Positions 21,122 through 31,947 are shown, numbered from the stretch's first letter. The stretch: DNA of 64,000 nucleotides from Perognathus longimembris pacificus (GCF_023159225.1 NC_063163.1:104253885-104317884); one strand, 5' to 3'. Translations and numbers: made by a program. The notes: generated from the sequence alone by a model not told the origin.

Positions 21122-21614
21122 CAGTCTACTCTCGGTGTTCATGAAGAATTAGTTCCAGAACCCTCATGAATACCTAACCTATAGATATTTTCCTATATGC
21201 TTGAAATCATCTCAGGTTACTTAAGAAGATCTGATAAAATGAGTGCTGGTGACACACACCTATCATCCTAGCTACTCAAGAGACTAAGATTAGAGGATTG
21301 TGGTTCTAAGCCAGCCAGGGCAAGAAAATCTGTGAGACTCTTATCTCCAGTTAAGTGTAGCTGTGGCTTTAAGTAGTAGAGTGCTATCCTTGAGCAAAAG
21401 AGCTCAGGGACAGTGCCCAGACAATGAGTTCAGTCAAGCTCCATGACTAAAAGAAAAAAGACCTGATAAAATGTAAATACTGTGTAAATAATTGTTATAT
21501 TATTTAGTTTAGGGAATAATGACAAGAGAAAAAGCCAGCACATGTTTAGTATATTCACTTTTATTTCCAATTTTTGATTTAAGGTGGTTCCATACAGACA
21601 TAGAGAGCCAATTG
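21122..21614 (+). mobile_element. Tigger-type DNA transposon (MITE), split by a SINE
   Basis: Starts CAGTCTACTCTCGG and ends with the degenerate inverted end AGAGAGCCAATTG. A TA dinucleotide lies on both sides (21120-21121, 21615-21616), the target-site signature of Tc1/mariner elements. Interior 'ttgttatattatttagttta' and 'gggaataatgacaag' match Tigger-class elements as I remember them. About 261 bp without the inserted SINE. Confidence 0.8.
21242..21458 (+). mobile_element. 7SL-head/right-monomer SINE inside the Tigger element
   Basis: 'gagtgctggtgacacacacc' to 'ccatgactaaaagaaaaa'. A 15-bp TSD with one mismatch (agatctgataaaatg/agacctgataaaatg) lies at 21227-21241 and 21459-21473. Confidence 0.92.
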
Positions 21615-21616
21615 TA

Positions 21617-22600
21617 ACTCTGATATCTTCAGTTAGGCCTCAGAATACAGTTCTCGTAAGAGTCTCTACCTCGTCTATGATTGCATTATGTAAGACAAAA
21701 AACCCCATTCCTAAATAGTCTTTGACTCAAGGGTACACAATAAGCAGCACTTTCGTGACTTCTTTCTTCCATGTTGACAGAACTCCCATTCATATTTAGT
21801 ATATTCTAATATGGTAAAAGAAAATCTAGGGTCTGTTGACCTCTTTATAGAAACAATGATAGGTTAAGAAATGTTGCCTATGTTTGTGCATGTTTGTTGG
21901 TAACACACTAATGACTTCTCTTACACTTAAGAAGTTTTGACATTTCAAGGACTGGTTATGAAAGTAACTTTATATAAGGTGAAATTTCCCTGATCCATTT
22001 TCCACTAGTAAATGTTAGAAAACCAAATCCTTTCCACACAAGTCTTCCTCCTTCTTTTTTCAGGGTTCCTGGTCAAATATGTCAAGGATCCATGTGCAAA
22101 TCCCCCAACTAGAAGAATAACTGGTGTCACAAGTACGACTCAACAGCTTCATCTCTGCTATGACAATTAGCCTTTATCAGAAGACCTGGGGAAGAACCCA
22201 GAATATACAGAATACGAGGACAAGAGCCCAGTATTGCTTCCACCTCCCACCGAGGAGCTGAGAAGGAATCAAAGCTCCTTAGAAAGAAGGAACTTGCATG
22301 TGTGGCTCCCGTAACATCAGAACAAATAATGTGCCAGAGATATGTAGTCACCGTTCTTATCACAGCCACTCCTCCTTGTAAAACCCAGGGTTCAGATTCT
22401 ATAAAGCCTCAGTATCAATTCCATGTCTTTCTCACATTCTGACCAAGAGAGGGTGACCAAACCACATGGTTATTAAATCAAGTAACTTTCATGACTTACT
22501 AAGTCTGAAGTGGCCCTAAGCCTACATCTCATAATGGTACTGTAGCACAAAAAAACATATTCTGTTGTAATAAACATACTTCATTTCTTATAAACAATAA
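21617..22600. other. No gene seen
   Basis: Unique sequence. 'ttcttttttcag' at about 22053-22064 looks like a splice acceptor followed by GC-richer sequence to about 22400, but no open frame or donor supports an exon. Confidence 0.35.
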
Positions 22601-22604
22601 GCCA

Positions 22605-22705
22605 CACTGTTTCCTTCCTTCTTTCTTTCCTCTTCTCTCCCCTCATCCCTCTCCTTTCCCCTCTCCTCCCCCCGCCCCGCCCCCCCACCCCCACCCCACA
22701 CACAC
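22605..22705. repeat. Pyrimidine-rich tract
   Basis: (TTCC/CTCC)-type sequence ending in C-rich 'ccgccccgcccccc' and CA repeats. Confidence 0.9.
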
Positions 22706-22825
22706 CTCCTGGTCAATTGAAGTTCAGAACCTCAAGGACTTTCCTGCCAGCCATGGCTTCCAACCCTGATCTTGAGATCTTATCCTTCCTGAGTAACTAG
22801 GATTATAGATCACCGGGCCAGGCCT
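22706..22825 (-). mobile_element. 7SL-like SINE head
   Basis: 'aacctcaaggactttcctgc...gatcttgagatcttatcctt...aactaggattatag' is a reversed head without a recognisable right monomer, which may be lost in the C-rich tract. Confidence 0.7.
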
Positions 22826-23194
22826 TTCTACCTTTTAAAACAAGTGTGTGATCACTGGCAAAAGGCTACAGTCTTTCGGTTTAGAAGGCTAGGCTACCTC
22901 AGGGGGGAGTGGAGTCCCGGGTGGAGCAATAAAGAAGGGTGTGGCATGTAAGAGATTGTAAAGGAAATGGTCATTTCCAACTTTAAGAGGGAGGCCAATC
23001 TGAGCATTTTAAAGGGATTTGCGTTTCATAAAGCACTAGATTCCCTAACTGCGCCAAGGCACATCCTTAGCTAACCTCCCATGCCCCTGAGGTTTCTACC
23101 CCTCGATGTATTAACAAAACGCTAATGACTGGGGGACCTTTTCTTTTTTAAAAAATCAATCTCTTCTCATTCTTAGATACCAAACTTCCTGGTT

Positions 23195-23870
23195 TGTGTT
23201 ACTGCAGATCGGAGCTAAAGGGCGACAGTCGGGGTGCAAGTGTCCACAAGCTACACGGGGACTCTTGGGCTCTCTGGGTGGGATGGGCTTGACTCGCTGG
23301 GGACTCTAAGCCACGAATTTTCCAGGGCGGCAGGTGTTTTGTTTTGGGCAGAAGTGTAAGAGCTCAGACTGGAGCTCTGAAGGCGATCGCTCCCCAGCCC
23401 CAAGAGAACTCCCAGGCCGGCTTCCGCATCACCGGGACCTTCCATCCCCCCTCTCAAGCTGAGCGCATCTTCCATTCCCAGCGACCCTCCTCTGTCCGCA
23501 CCCCTCCCGACCTGAGCGCCCTCTCCATCTGAGTTCCCTTCTCCGTGAGTCCCCGCCCCCAGACAAGCCTCCCTCCCAGTTGATGTTCCAGCCCCTCTTC
23601 CCAGTTGGAGTCCCCAGCCCGCAAAGGGCGTCTAACCTGCGCCCTGGTGCCTGGGAGGTGTCCGCTGGCCGCGCAGCCGCTCGCCAATTGCAGCTGCGCC
23701 CTGCAGAGCAGGTAGCCAGCGCCTGCCTTCTGCCCCGCCCATCGCCGGCCCTTGGGGCCCTTCCCGCCCATCCTTCCCGCCCCTGCCAGCCAGCAGGGCC
23801 TGCAGTCCTGGGAACCGCACCACTTGCCTCTGCGCCCTCTGAACCTTTCCGGACCCGTCTCTGAAGATGT
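23195..23870. promoter_or_regulatory. CpG-island-like block, candidate promoter
   Basis: GC-rich with frequent CG dinucleotides between AT-rich flanks. It has GC boxes 'ccccgcccccag' near 23552, 'gccccgcccatc' near 23731 and 'cccgcccatcc' near 23763, plus gcgatcgc at 23383. It is not a known repeat and not part of the POM121-like gene. Frames of 60-139 codons within it look accidental. Direction of transcription, if any, is not visible. Confidence 0.5.
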
Positions 23871-24401
23871 CACCAGTCCCCAGGCACTATCTGCTTCAGA
23901 TGTGGGCTTTAGCAGTGGTCAATTCCGGTACCATCAAGGTGGATTTTGACTAGCTGTGACCTTCAACTATGCAAAGTCTGAGATGGGGATCATTAGGAGC
24001 AGTCTCTAATGAGTGCTTACCAAGTCAAACAACCAGGTGAGCACAGCCACAGATCAACATCTGGCAAAGGGATACATGCAGGACCAAAGTCCAGTGGTTA
24101 ACTTCTGTACTTGCCTTATGATAACAGACGTATGGATGACCTAGCTGCTCAGCCAAAATTCAGGAGTGGTTTTCCTATCCAGGAATCTATGACTTTATTT
24201 GTCCCCTACTAAAGTGCTGGGTGTGCATCTTTGTAGTTATCTTCCTGATTAGCAAAGTGATTAACCTGTTCTGCCACCCTTATTGTTCCTCCTCACCCCT
24301 TGGAGGCATTAAAAGAACTAAAAGAATGCTACAGTGAGACGCTGCCTCAGATAACTTTCAAGAATTGAGTAGAGGTAATGCAGAGCTGTTAGAACTTCTC
24401 A
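23871..24401. other. No gene seen
   Basis: Unique sequence between the CpG-rich block and a SINE. A downstream exon could lie here but no splice pair stands out. Confidence 0.4.
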
Positions 24402-24655
24402 GCGCTGGATGTCCAGTGGTTCAAGCTTGTAATCCTAGTTATTCAGGTAGCTGATATCTGAGGATTGTGGGTCAAAGTCAGCCAGCCCAGGCAGGAGAGT
24501 CTGTGAGAGCCTTAACCTCAATGAACCACCATTAATGCCAGAAGTAGAGCTGTGTGGCTCAAGTGGTAGAATGAATACTTAACCTTGAGCAATTAAAGTT
24601 CAAGGACAAAGCCCAGGCCCTGAGTTCAAGCCCCAGGATTGGCACACACAAAACA
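24402..24655 (+). mobile_element. 7SL-head/right-monomer SINE
   Basis: 'cttgtaatcctagttattca' head; 'gtgtggctcaagtggtagaa' right monomer; B box 'gagttcaagcccc'. Confidence 0.87.
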
Positions 24656-24783
24656 AGCTAAGATGCCTTCCAGCTCATTCTAATGATGCAGGCTTCTTGG
24701 AGGTTATACTTTATGTGTCCGGTTGTAAAGCAAGGCAAAGGATGCTCATTAAGCAACACCAAAGTTCCTTAATGCTGCTTCTT

Positions 24784-24897
24784 TTTTTTTTAAAAGATAA
24801 TTTTATTGTTAGTATTAAGGTGTTATATAGAGAGGTTACAATTCCATGAGTCAGGTAATGAGTAGAAGTCTTCTTGGACAATGTCACCCCTTCCTTC
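24784..24897 (-). mobile_element. Short L1 3' end
   Basis: T-run, 'attttattgttagtattaag' and 'gagaggttacaattccatga' are the reversed L1 end. The 13-mer aatgctgcttctt flanks it (24771-24783; aatgttgcttctt at 24898-24910). Confidence 0.85.
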
Positions 24898-24910
24898 AAT
24901 GTTGCTTCTT

Positions 24911-25144
24911 TGGGGGGGGGGGCACTGGGACTTGAACTCAGGGCCTGGGTGCTGCTCCTAAGCTTCTTTTGCTCAAGGTTAGCATTCTACCACTTGAGCC
25001 ACAGCTCCATTTTGGGCTTTTTTGTTAATTTATTGAAGATAAGAGTTGCATAAATTTTCCTTCCCAGGCTGGCTTCCAGCCATGATCCTCAGATCTCAGC
25101 CTTCTCTAGCCGGGATTACAAAAAGGAGCCATTGGCACCTGGCT
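24911..25144 (-). mobile_element. 7SL-head/right-monomer SINE sharing the L1's target
   Basis: G12 run, 'gggacttgaactcagggcct' to 'ggcacctggct'. The same 13-mer follows at 25145-25157, so this SINE sits between the second and third copy of the target sequence. Confidence 0.88.
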
Positions 25145-25159
25145 AATGCTGCTTCTTTT

Positions 25160-25670
25160 GTTCAAATAACCTTACTTTTCTATTATATCATGAAGGGCAT
25201 TGGAAAGCATAAGTCATTAACCTGAAAAGGTCCATCCTCTGTGAGCTGGACCCAGGGAGGGGAGAGATGTGAAGGATAATGGCCAGGAAGCTGTGCTATC
25301 AGTTAAAAGGATAATGGACTGTGCACCTTAGGTGCTGGAGTCTGCAGCTGGGAGAACCTTGTAAGCTGATGCAGCGAAAGCCCATAGGAAGGATCTGGTG
25401 ACTGGTAACTACCTGTCTCTGGTGACAGACACTTAGGCCACTGCCATAAACTGCATTTCAAAATCCGTGGGTGGGAGCAAGTACCGGAATGAGTCTGCCA
25501 CCTTACTTGGAAAATGAGATCACGAGTCCTCACCCTGATGCTTGTTGCAGCACAGATTTTCAAGTGGAGAAACAAAGGGAGCCCTAGAGAACCATAACCC
25601 TGAAGAGGCTGTTCTATCATTAGAGCCCTTTTGTTTTGTTTTGTTTCTTTTTTTTCCTGTTGATTTTATA
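25160..25670. other. No gene seen
   Basis: Moderately GC unique sequence, possibly an old LTR-type repeat; no ends recognised. (TTTTG)n at about 25629-25650. Confidence 0.4.
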
Positions 25671-25679
25671 CTATATATA

Positions 25680-25845
25680 TATTTTTTTTAGTTTTTATTA
25701 TAAAACTGATGTACAGAGAGGTTACAGTTTCATACGTTAAGCATTGGATACATTTCTTGTACTGTTTGTTACCTTGTCCCTCATACCCCCTCCCCCCTCC
25801 CCCTTTCCCCCCCTGCGGTGTTCAGTTCACTTACAAATTCTCACT
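25680..25845 (-). mobile_element. Young L1 3' end, 5'-truncated
   Basis: 'tataaaactgatgtacagag', 'gttacagtttcatacgttaa' and the C-rich tract closely match the reversed end of the L1 at 34.66-34.97 kb. Confidence 0.88.
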
Positions 25846-25945
25846 GTATAGTTCAGCCTGGCCTCAAACTGAATGTCTTATTGCCTCCAGCCTCCCAAGT
25901 AACGAATGGGACTATGGGCTTGTCGCGCCATATCTGCTTCTGTAT
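25846..25945 (-). mobile_element. B1/7SL-like head
   Basis: 'agttcagcctggcctcaaac...cctccagcctcccaagtaac...gggactatgggctt' reads as a reversed B1-type monomer, diverged. Confidence 0.55.
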
Positions 25946-26062
25946 GCCTCCTCTTTTCCTCATAAGCACGAGTCATAAAACATATGAGACCTGTTAATTG
26001 TCTAGTCGATGGAGGATAAGAAATGCTTCTTAGTATTAAAAAGTCAGAGCTAAGAATTTATT

Positions 26063-26308
26063 ATTGACTGGCACTGGTGGCTCACTGCTGTAATCCTAGC
26101 TAGCTACTCAGGAGGCTGAGATCTGAGAATTGCGATTTAAAGCCAGCAGAGGCAGGGAAGTCTGTGAGACTCTTATCTCCAATTAACAACCAGAAAACTG
26201 GAAGTGGTGCTGTGGCCCAAGTAGTAGACCACTAGCCTTGAGCTGAAGAGCTCAGAGACAGTGCCCAGCTCAGAGTTCAAGCCCCATGACTGAACAAAAA
26301 ATAAATAA
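26063..26308 (+). mobile_element. 7SL-head/right-monomer SINE with TSD
   Basis: Complete copy from 'attgactggcactggtggc' to an (AAAT)n tail. TSD aagaatttatt lies at 26052-26062 and 26309-26319. Confidence 0.92.
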
Positions 26309-26375
26309 AAGAATTTATTTCTGCCTCAGATGACAATGATAATGATTAGTTGTTAGGGCAAACCAAACAAAGATT

Positions 26376-26600
26376 TGTTTGTGCCAGTACTGGGACTTCA
26401 ATTCAGGGCTTCACATTCTCCATTAGTTTTTGTTTCTGTTTTCTATTCAAGGCTGCCCCTCTACCACTTGAGCCACACCTCCACTTCTGGTTTGGAGTGG
26501 GTTAGAGACATTTCTTCCCAGGCTGGCTTAGAACCTCGAGCCACAGATCTCAGCCTCCTGAGTGCTAGGATTACAGATGTAGGCTACTAGTGCTCAGCCA
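26376..26600 (-). mobile_element. 7SL-head/right-monomer SINE
   Basis: 'tgccagtactgggacttcaa' to 'ggctactagtgctcagcc'. Confidence 0.85.
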
Positions 26601-27345
26601 AACATTTTTTTAAATTATGTAGAAATACAATTTTGCACATCACTTATACTAGCATTCTGTGACAGAAAAGCTCATGCATGTCACCTTCTGGATAGCCTCC
26701 TGCCATATTTTTTGAGTCAGCAACTTCTGATTTTGTTATTAAGGTCAAAGTCAAGGTGACCATCATTGATATTCACATGTTCCATTTCCTATATTTTTTG
26801 CTCCCCAATATGTCTGCAGCCAGACAAATGTAGATGTGGCTATAATCTAACTTCCCCAAACCTTTAATATCTTACCATTTTCCTTAGGAAAAAATAACAA
26901 AAATCCTTAGTATGGCCTTTAAACATTTATGATTTAGCTTCTGCTTATTTTCCAGTCTTCAAATATTCCATGATTTTATTTTATGAATAATTATAACAGC
27001 TATCCATTGAATATTGTGATTGACTATATGACATTTAGATATGTCTGAACACATTCACAAGTCCACCATGACATGTGAAAGTAATTAAAAATACCAAATA
27101 AACCTTTTAAAAATTAAAATTATTTATTTAATAAAAAAGTATACGTTTGACCATTGTTAATTTAAAAGAACCTAAATCAAAAAAGCTTCAAGGAAGTAGT
27201 TAACAACAGGAAGACAATTAGGAAATCAGTAATACAATGATACAATAATACCAGCTAACTTAATATTATCCAGCTACTTTAATATAGAAGTGGAACACAT
27301 TAATGTGTAGAAATAAGTTTTCATGTGCTCCTTAGTAAACTAAGG
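26601..27345. other. No gene seen
   Basis: AT-rich unique sequence; no repeat or frame is supported. Confidence 0.45.
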
Positions 27346-27349
27346 GTGG

Positions 27350-27602
27350 CTTTTTAATTTTATTTTTTCTGGTACTAGAGCTTGAAATCAAGACTCCACG
27401 TTCTCATTTGTCTTGCTTGCTCAACTGGTTCTCTACCACATGAGATATGCCTCCCATCCTAGAATTTTGCTGGCTATTTAAGAAATAAAATTTCATGGAC
27501 TTTTCTTCTAGGATGGGCATTGAACCAAGAATCTTCAAGACTTAGCCCTTAGCCCCTTGAATAGCTAGGATTAAAAGAATGACCTACCAGTGCCCAGCTC
27601 AG
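27350..27602 (-). mobile_element. Old 7SL-head SINE
   Basis: 'tggtactagagcttgaaatc...catgagatatgcctccca' ID-like part and 'gccccttgaatagctaggat' head. Much more diverged than the dimers elsewhere. Confidence 0.7.
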
Positions 27603-27639
27603 AATGGCATTTATTTATTTGGTTGTCTATTAATTTATT

Positions 27640-27872
27640 TCTATTTTCCAGCACCAGGGCTTAAACTCAGGGCCTTATGCCTTTGTTCAGCTTGCTTGCT
27701 TGGATGGTGCTTTACCTCTTAAATCATGTCCCCATTCCACCATTTTGCTGGTTGTTTTAGAAATAGAGTTTCATAGACTTTTGCACCTCAGCTGGCTATG
27801 AACTGAGGTCTTCCAGGTCTCAATATCTTGTGTAGCTAGGATTACAGGCATGAAACATCAGTGCCCAATTGA
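27640..27872 (-). mobile_element. Old 7SL-head SINE
   Basis: 'agcaccagggcttaaactca' and 'tgtagctaggattacaggca'. It sits only ~40 bases from a similar old copy in the same orientation, perhaps an old tandem insertion. Confidence 0.75.
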
Positions 27873-28290
27873 GGGTGGCATTATAATGTGAAATGATGTA
27901 CATTATAAATGTTATTATAATAGAATGATTATTCTTTTGGAAGATCTTGGGATGTAGTTGCTCACTTCTAGTCTCCTCAGTCCATCATGGTGTTAGCTGG
28001 GCACATTTTCACACAGTAGTATTAGTCTTCCCAGCCTCTCTTGTAGCTAGTCTACTAGCTTGGTAACTTAGTTGCCTTAGGAGCTTATTGTGATATGACT
28101 AAGTTCAGGGCAGTGAGCTGAGAGTAGAGTGTAACAGGAAACTTCTGGTGGGTGTGGTGAAAAGGAGGGATGCATCAACTGGCTTCCCTTCCCAGCTCAT
28201 GTGGATTGGAATTCAGACATGATGACTAAGGTGGTGAGCTATCATGGACCAAGGCTTGAGCAAGTGGATGAGAAGTCATCTCACGTAAGA
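27873..28290. other. No gene seen
   Basis: Unique sequence with no landmark. Confidence 0.4.
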
Positions 28291-28319
28291 TGTTGAATTT
28301 TGTCAAATATGCCCTTTAT

Positions 28320-28376
28320 CATGTTGAAGTAGAGTTTATTTCCAGACTGCAAGGATGTTTCAATACATAAAAATTA
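28320..28376 (+). mobile_element. Ancient L1 ORF2 fragment, left part
   Basis: 'gactgcaaggatgtttcaat' is the ORF2 'gcaaggatggttcaacat' region. The matching continuation ('ctatctcaattggcacaaa', 'tttgacaaaatccaacata') is found after the nested insertions at 29441-29575. Confidence 0.65.
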
Positions 28377-28379
28377 GCT

Positions 28380-28715
28380 GGGTGATGATTTCACCTCTGA
28401 TGTCACTGTAACTGATGTTGGTACCCTGGGTATTATATATACATTTATCAGAAGTAGGGAGGGGGAATATCAAAGTGGTGAGACAAATGCTAAAAGGTGA
28501 ACCAATGCAACAGCAATACTTACACGACCATATGCTGTAAACCAGCTGTACAACTGGGGGGAGGGGAGGGAGTTGGGGGGGGGAAGGTGGGAGAAAAATG
28601 AGGGATGAGGTAACAAGTTTGATAAGAAATGTGTTCACTGCCTTATGTATGAAACTGTAACCCCTCTATACATCACTTTGACAATAAATAAATACATATT
28701 TTTTTTAAAAAAAAG
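28380..28715 (+). mobile_element. L1 3'UTR end
   Basis: 'gcaacagcaatacttacacg', a G-rich tract at 28555-28590, 'ttatgtatgaaactgtaacc' and 'acatcactttgacaataaat' plus an A-rich tail. It interrupts the older ORF2 fragment. Confidence 0.85.
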
Positions 28716-29192
28716 ATGAAATTAGGTGATCAGGTCTGCCAGCGCCATCTTGGCTACATGGTGGATAGTAGGGTCTGCTATCTTGTCTTCATGGTGGGAG
28801 AAGGTAGATCCCCTGCCTCCCAGGTGATGGGTGTGCCTGAATCCCCAGAGACAGGGGCAGGCACTTGGCTGATAGGTTACTAAACCAGTCAGTCCAGTGC
28901 CTAGGACTGGGAGTTTCCTGTGACCCTACCCCCTGACATGACCCTAAATGTGCAGATCAGCTCAGGTGCCATGTTCCTGTCCTCTCTCCTGTCCCCTGGC
29001 TCTTCTCCAATCACCATGGTGTCCCAGTCCTGCTCTCCATTGAAGTTGAATTGGTTTGTTGGTATTGTTCTGGCCTTCACAGCTCAGTTTCCTAACAGTG
29101 TATTTGCTGGCTGCTGTTCTTTGAGACAGCAGTCCACCATGCAGTCATGGCCTTTTAATAAAGACTCCAAGATTTGAACTCTTAAAAAAAAA
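28716..29192 (+). mobile_element. Unidentified polyadenylated retrocopy
   Basis: A ~475-bp GC-richer segment ends with AATAAA (29157-29162), then an oligo(A) 20 bases later, the form of a reverse-transcribed polyadenylated RNA. It begins just after the A-rich L1 tail. 'gcgccatcttgg' near its 5' end resembles a YY1-type promoter motif. The source transcript is not recognised; its 85-codon frame (28920-29177) has no known domain. Confidence 0.45.
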
Positions 29193-29193
29193 T

Positions 29194-29440
29194 GACCTGG
29201 TGTCAGTGGCTTATGCCTGTAATCCTAGCTCCTCATGAGGCTGAGATCTAAGAATGGTGGTTTGAAACCACCCAGGGCAGAAAAGTTCATGTAAATCTTA
29301 TTTCTAACTAGCTACTCAAAAGCCAAAAGTGAAGCTATAGCTCAAGTGGTAGCGTACCAGTCTTGAGTAAAAAAGCTAAGGGACAGTGCCCAAGCCCTGA
29401 GTTCAAGTCCCAGTCCCAGTCCCCACATAGAAAAAAAAGC
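29194..29440 (+). mobile_element. 7SL-head/right-monomer SINE
   Basis: 'ttatgcctgtaatcctagct' to 'gagttcaagtcccagtccc', then A8. It inserted into or after the oligo(A) of the preceding retrocopy. Confidence 0.87.
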
Positions 29441-29575
29441 TAATACAATATATCACATATCACACTAATAGCATGGGGTCGGGGGAAAGACTGCATGACT
29501 ATCTCAATTGGCACAAAAAGAAAATTTGACAAAATCCAACATACTTGCATGACAAGAACCACCATAAACTAAAAA
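29441..29575 (+). mobile_element. Ancient L1 ORF2 fragment, right part
   Basis: Continues the ORF2 order of 28320-28376 across ~1.06 kb of inserted elements. A SINE remnant follows at about 29580-29640. Confidence 0.65.
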
Positions 29576-29756
29576 CTGAACTCAGGGTCATGAGATTTCT
29601 GGGTTGGCCTTTGATCTTTTGAGCCACACCCCTGTTCAGGAAGTTTTTGAACTGCTGATTTAATCTTACTAGTTTTAAGCCTTTAAACCTTTACTTTCTT
29701 CATCATTTAGTTTTGATAGGTGATGTGTCTTCAGTTTTCCCATTTCATCTAGATTA

Positions 29757-30105
29757 TTGTCTTAGTCTGTTTGTGCATTTATAACAAAATACCTGAATCT
29801 TGGAAATTGGTAAAGAACAGAAAGCTTCAGAGGCTGGAAAAATTATAGTAGGTTTCAGATCTTGTGATGCAATAGGTCTCCTAAGATGATGTTGCTGTGG
29901 CCTTCATAGGATGGGGACACTGAGTTCTCATGTAGCAGAAGGGTTAAAAGAGAAGAAGGCTTGACAGCCTTTGTAAAATCCTTTAACAAGGGTAGAGTCA
30001 TCATGACTCAATCACCTCCCAAGGGCCACAGCTCATAATACAGTTACATATTGGGCATTAAGTTTTCATGTGAGTTGGGTAACCATATTAACCATCCAGT
30101 TTATT
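29757..30105 (-). mobile_element. Ancient mammalian LTR-type (MaLR-like) repeat
   Basis: 'gtcttagtctgtttgtgcat', 'aacaaaatacctgaatcttg' and 'actcaatcacctcccaaggg' belong to an old, very common mammalian repeat that I recall as MaLR-like (MLT1/MST class) read in reverse. The family name is from memory. Confidence 0.6.
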
Positions 30106-30265
30106 GGAGTAAAAAGGTATTCGCCACGCTTTCTTATAATTGGTTTTAGTTTTATAGACACACCAATATCCCTACTCTGATTTTTGCTTTTCAAGTGTTC
30201 TTTCCTTGGCTCTTAATCATTCAAAAGATTGATCATTTTCTTTTGTTTTATTTGCCCATTTCATC

Positions 30266-30370
30266 TAAGTGATAGTCTTGATCCATTTGTGGCGCTATAA
30301 CAAGACACCTAAAACTGGCTGATTTAGAAAGAACTAGAAGTTATTGCTGACTGGCTGGGAAGATGGAGAT
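30266..30370 (-). mobile_element. Second fragment of the same ancient repeat
   Basis: 'gtcttgatccatttgtggcg' and 'aacaagacacctaaaactgg' match the start of the copy at 29757, about 500 bases away and in the same orientation. Confidence 0.55.
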
Positions 30371-30719
30371 GGAGGTAGGGGTTGGTTTGGTTTTCAAAGA
30401 AAGAACTTTCAGTTTTGCTGATTCCTCTACTGTTTTATTTGTTTTCTTTACTGTTCTTGATTTTCTTGTTTCCTAAGCTATATTATTTTTCTTCCTTCAG
30501 TAAGCTTGTGGTTTAGTAATGTCATCTGCCATCTTATTCTTCTTCCAGGACAAGGAAATGAGAAGGGAACAGGAGTTTCCTGGCATTTGTTTCTATGACT
30601 CTTTGATTGTATAAAGGTGTGTTTAGATTCACTATACTCTCACATAGTTTAGAGGTGGTGATTGGGAGGGTTGAGAAGCAAGAACATCTGGGCAAAACAT
30701 TAGTGAGACTTCACTTAAA
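30371..30719. other. No gene seen
   Basis: T-rich unique sequence with no supported feature. Confidence 0.4.
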
Positions 30720-30915
30720 TCATTAAACGGGGTGTACATGTAAGCTTTTAGTTCTAGCTACATGAGAGGGCTTAGGAAGGAGGATCAAGGCCAGCAAGCA
30801 AAACATGAGACTTAATCTGAAAAAAAAAAAAAAAGAAAAAAAAAGATTGGAGATGTGGCTAAACTGGGAGATTACTGGCCTAGCAATTGCAAAGGCCTTG
30901 AGTTCAAACAGTAAA
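30720..30915 (+). mobile_element. Old 7SL/ID-like SINE
   Basis: Diverged head ('agttctagctacatgagagg'), a long internal A-run (30820-30843), then an ID-like monomer ('agattggagatgtggct', 'ggcctagcaattgcaaagg'). Confidence 0.7.
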
Positions 30916-31035
30916 AATTGCTACAAATTTGTGGTTTGTATTTGTATTTTCCTTCTGTGATTAGCTTTTATTTCTAAGCCATCATGGTCACCGAAGAAAC
31001 CTTGTATGCTATCTATATTTTAAAACCTACAGAGA

Positions 31036-31271
31036 AGCCAGGCACCTGTGGCTATGCCTGTAATCCTAGCCACTCAAGAGGCTGAGATTTGAGGATCATG
31101 GTTCAAAGCCCATCCCTACAAGAAAGTCCAGGAGTCTCTTATCTCCAATTAACCAGCAGAAAACTATAAGTGGCACTGTGGCTCAAGTGGTAGAGCGCTA
31201 GCCTTGAGCTGAAGAGCTCAGAGACAGCACCCAGGTACAGAGTTCAAGCTCCATGACTGACAAAACAAAAC
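31036..31271 (+). mobile_element. 7SL-head/right-monomer SINE with TSD
   Basis: Complete copy ending in (AAAAC)n. TSD aacctacagaga lies at 31024-31035 and 31272-31283. Confidence 0.93.
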
Positions 31272-31283
31272 AACCTACAGAGA

Positions 31284-31947
31284 TTTGGTTTGTGGCCTCA
31301 CATTGTCTATCCTGGAGAATGTTCCAGGAGAACATTCCAGGAGAAGGGGGTTCTGTGGCTGAGTAGCACGCTCTGTATAAGCCTGTTAGAGCTACTGATG
31401 TGTTTTTCTTTTTCTTTGTCTGCTTGGTTCATAGAAATGAAACATCACATACATGTGTGTTTCATTACTTTCAAGTGTGTGCTACATGGAGCAGAAAAGG
31501 AAGCTATGGGAAGCTACCCTGGTTACTCTCTAGGAATAGCATTAGAGAAAGGGGACCAGGGGAGAAAGCCCCCTCTTTTCAGAGCATGTTACTTCTGAAG
31601 TAAGGGTGGAGTGAGGCAATGTAGGTGGGGTGGCACTTGATGACTACACCAATGATGTCCCAAAGACCTGCCCAGTGGGGAGAGAAATTAATTGGTCCTG
31701 TTCATCTGCCCAGGGAGCTCTTGCAGACATTACACACCCAGCCTCTGCACTGGAGAAGCTCTGTGATGGCTTGAAGTGAAGTGGGGCAGGAGTAGCTGAA
31801 AGTGACTGGACACGGAACTGAACACATTCTGTGCTGCAACATCCCCTCAGCTCCAACTCTTCCTTGGTCCTGGCTGTGGCGGGTAGTTCATGAAAGCGTA
31901 ATAGGCTTTGTACAGGTACAGAGAGGGTATCACTAAATCTAAAGAAC
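31284..31947. other. No gene seen
   Basis: Unique; overlapping frames of about 100 codons exist on both strands without recognisable domains or splice context. Confidence 0.4.

Noticed and set aside
22053..22400. Exon starting at 'ttcttttttcag'
   Set aside because: The acceptor-like motif lacks a matching donor and the following frames are short and broken.
23454..23873. 139-codon minus-strand frame in the CpG-rich block
   Set aside because: Composition follows the GC-rich DNA; overlapping frames on the other strand are equally open and no domain is visible.
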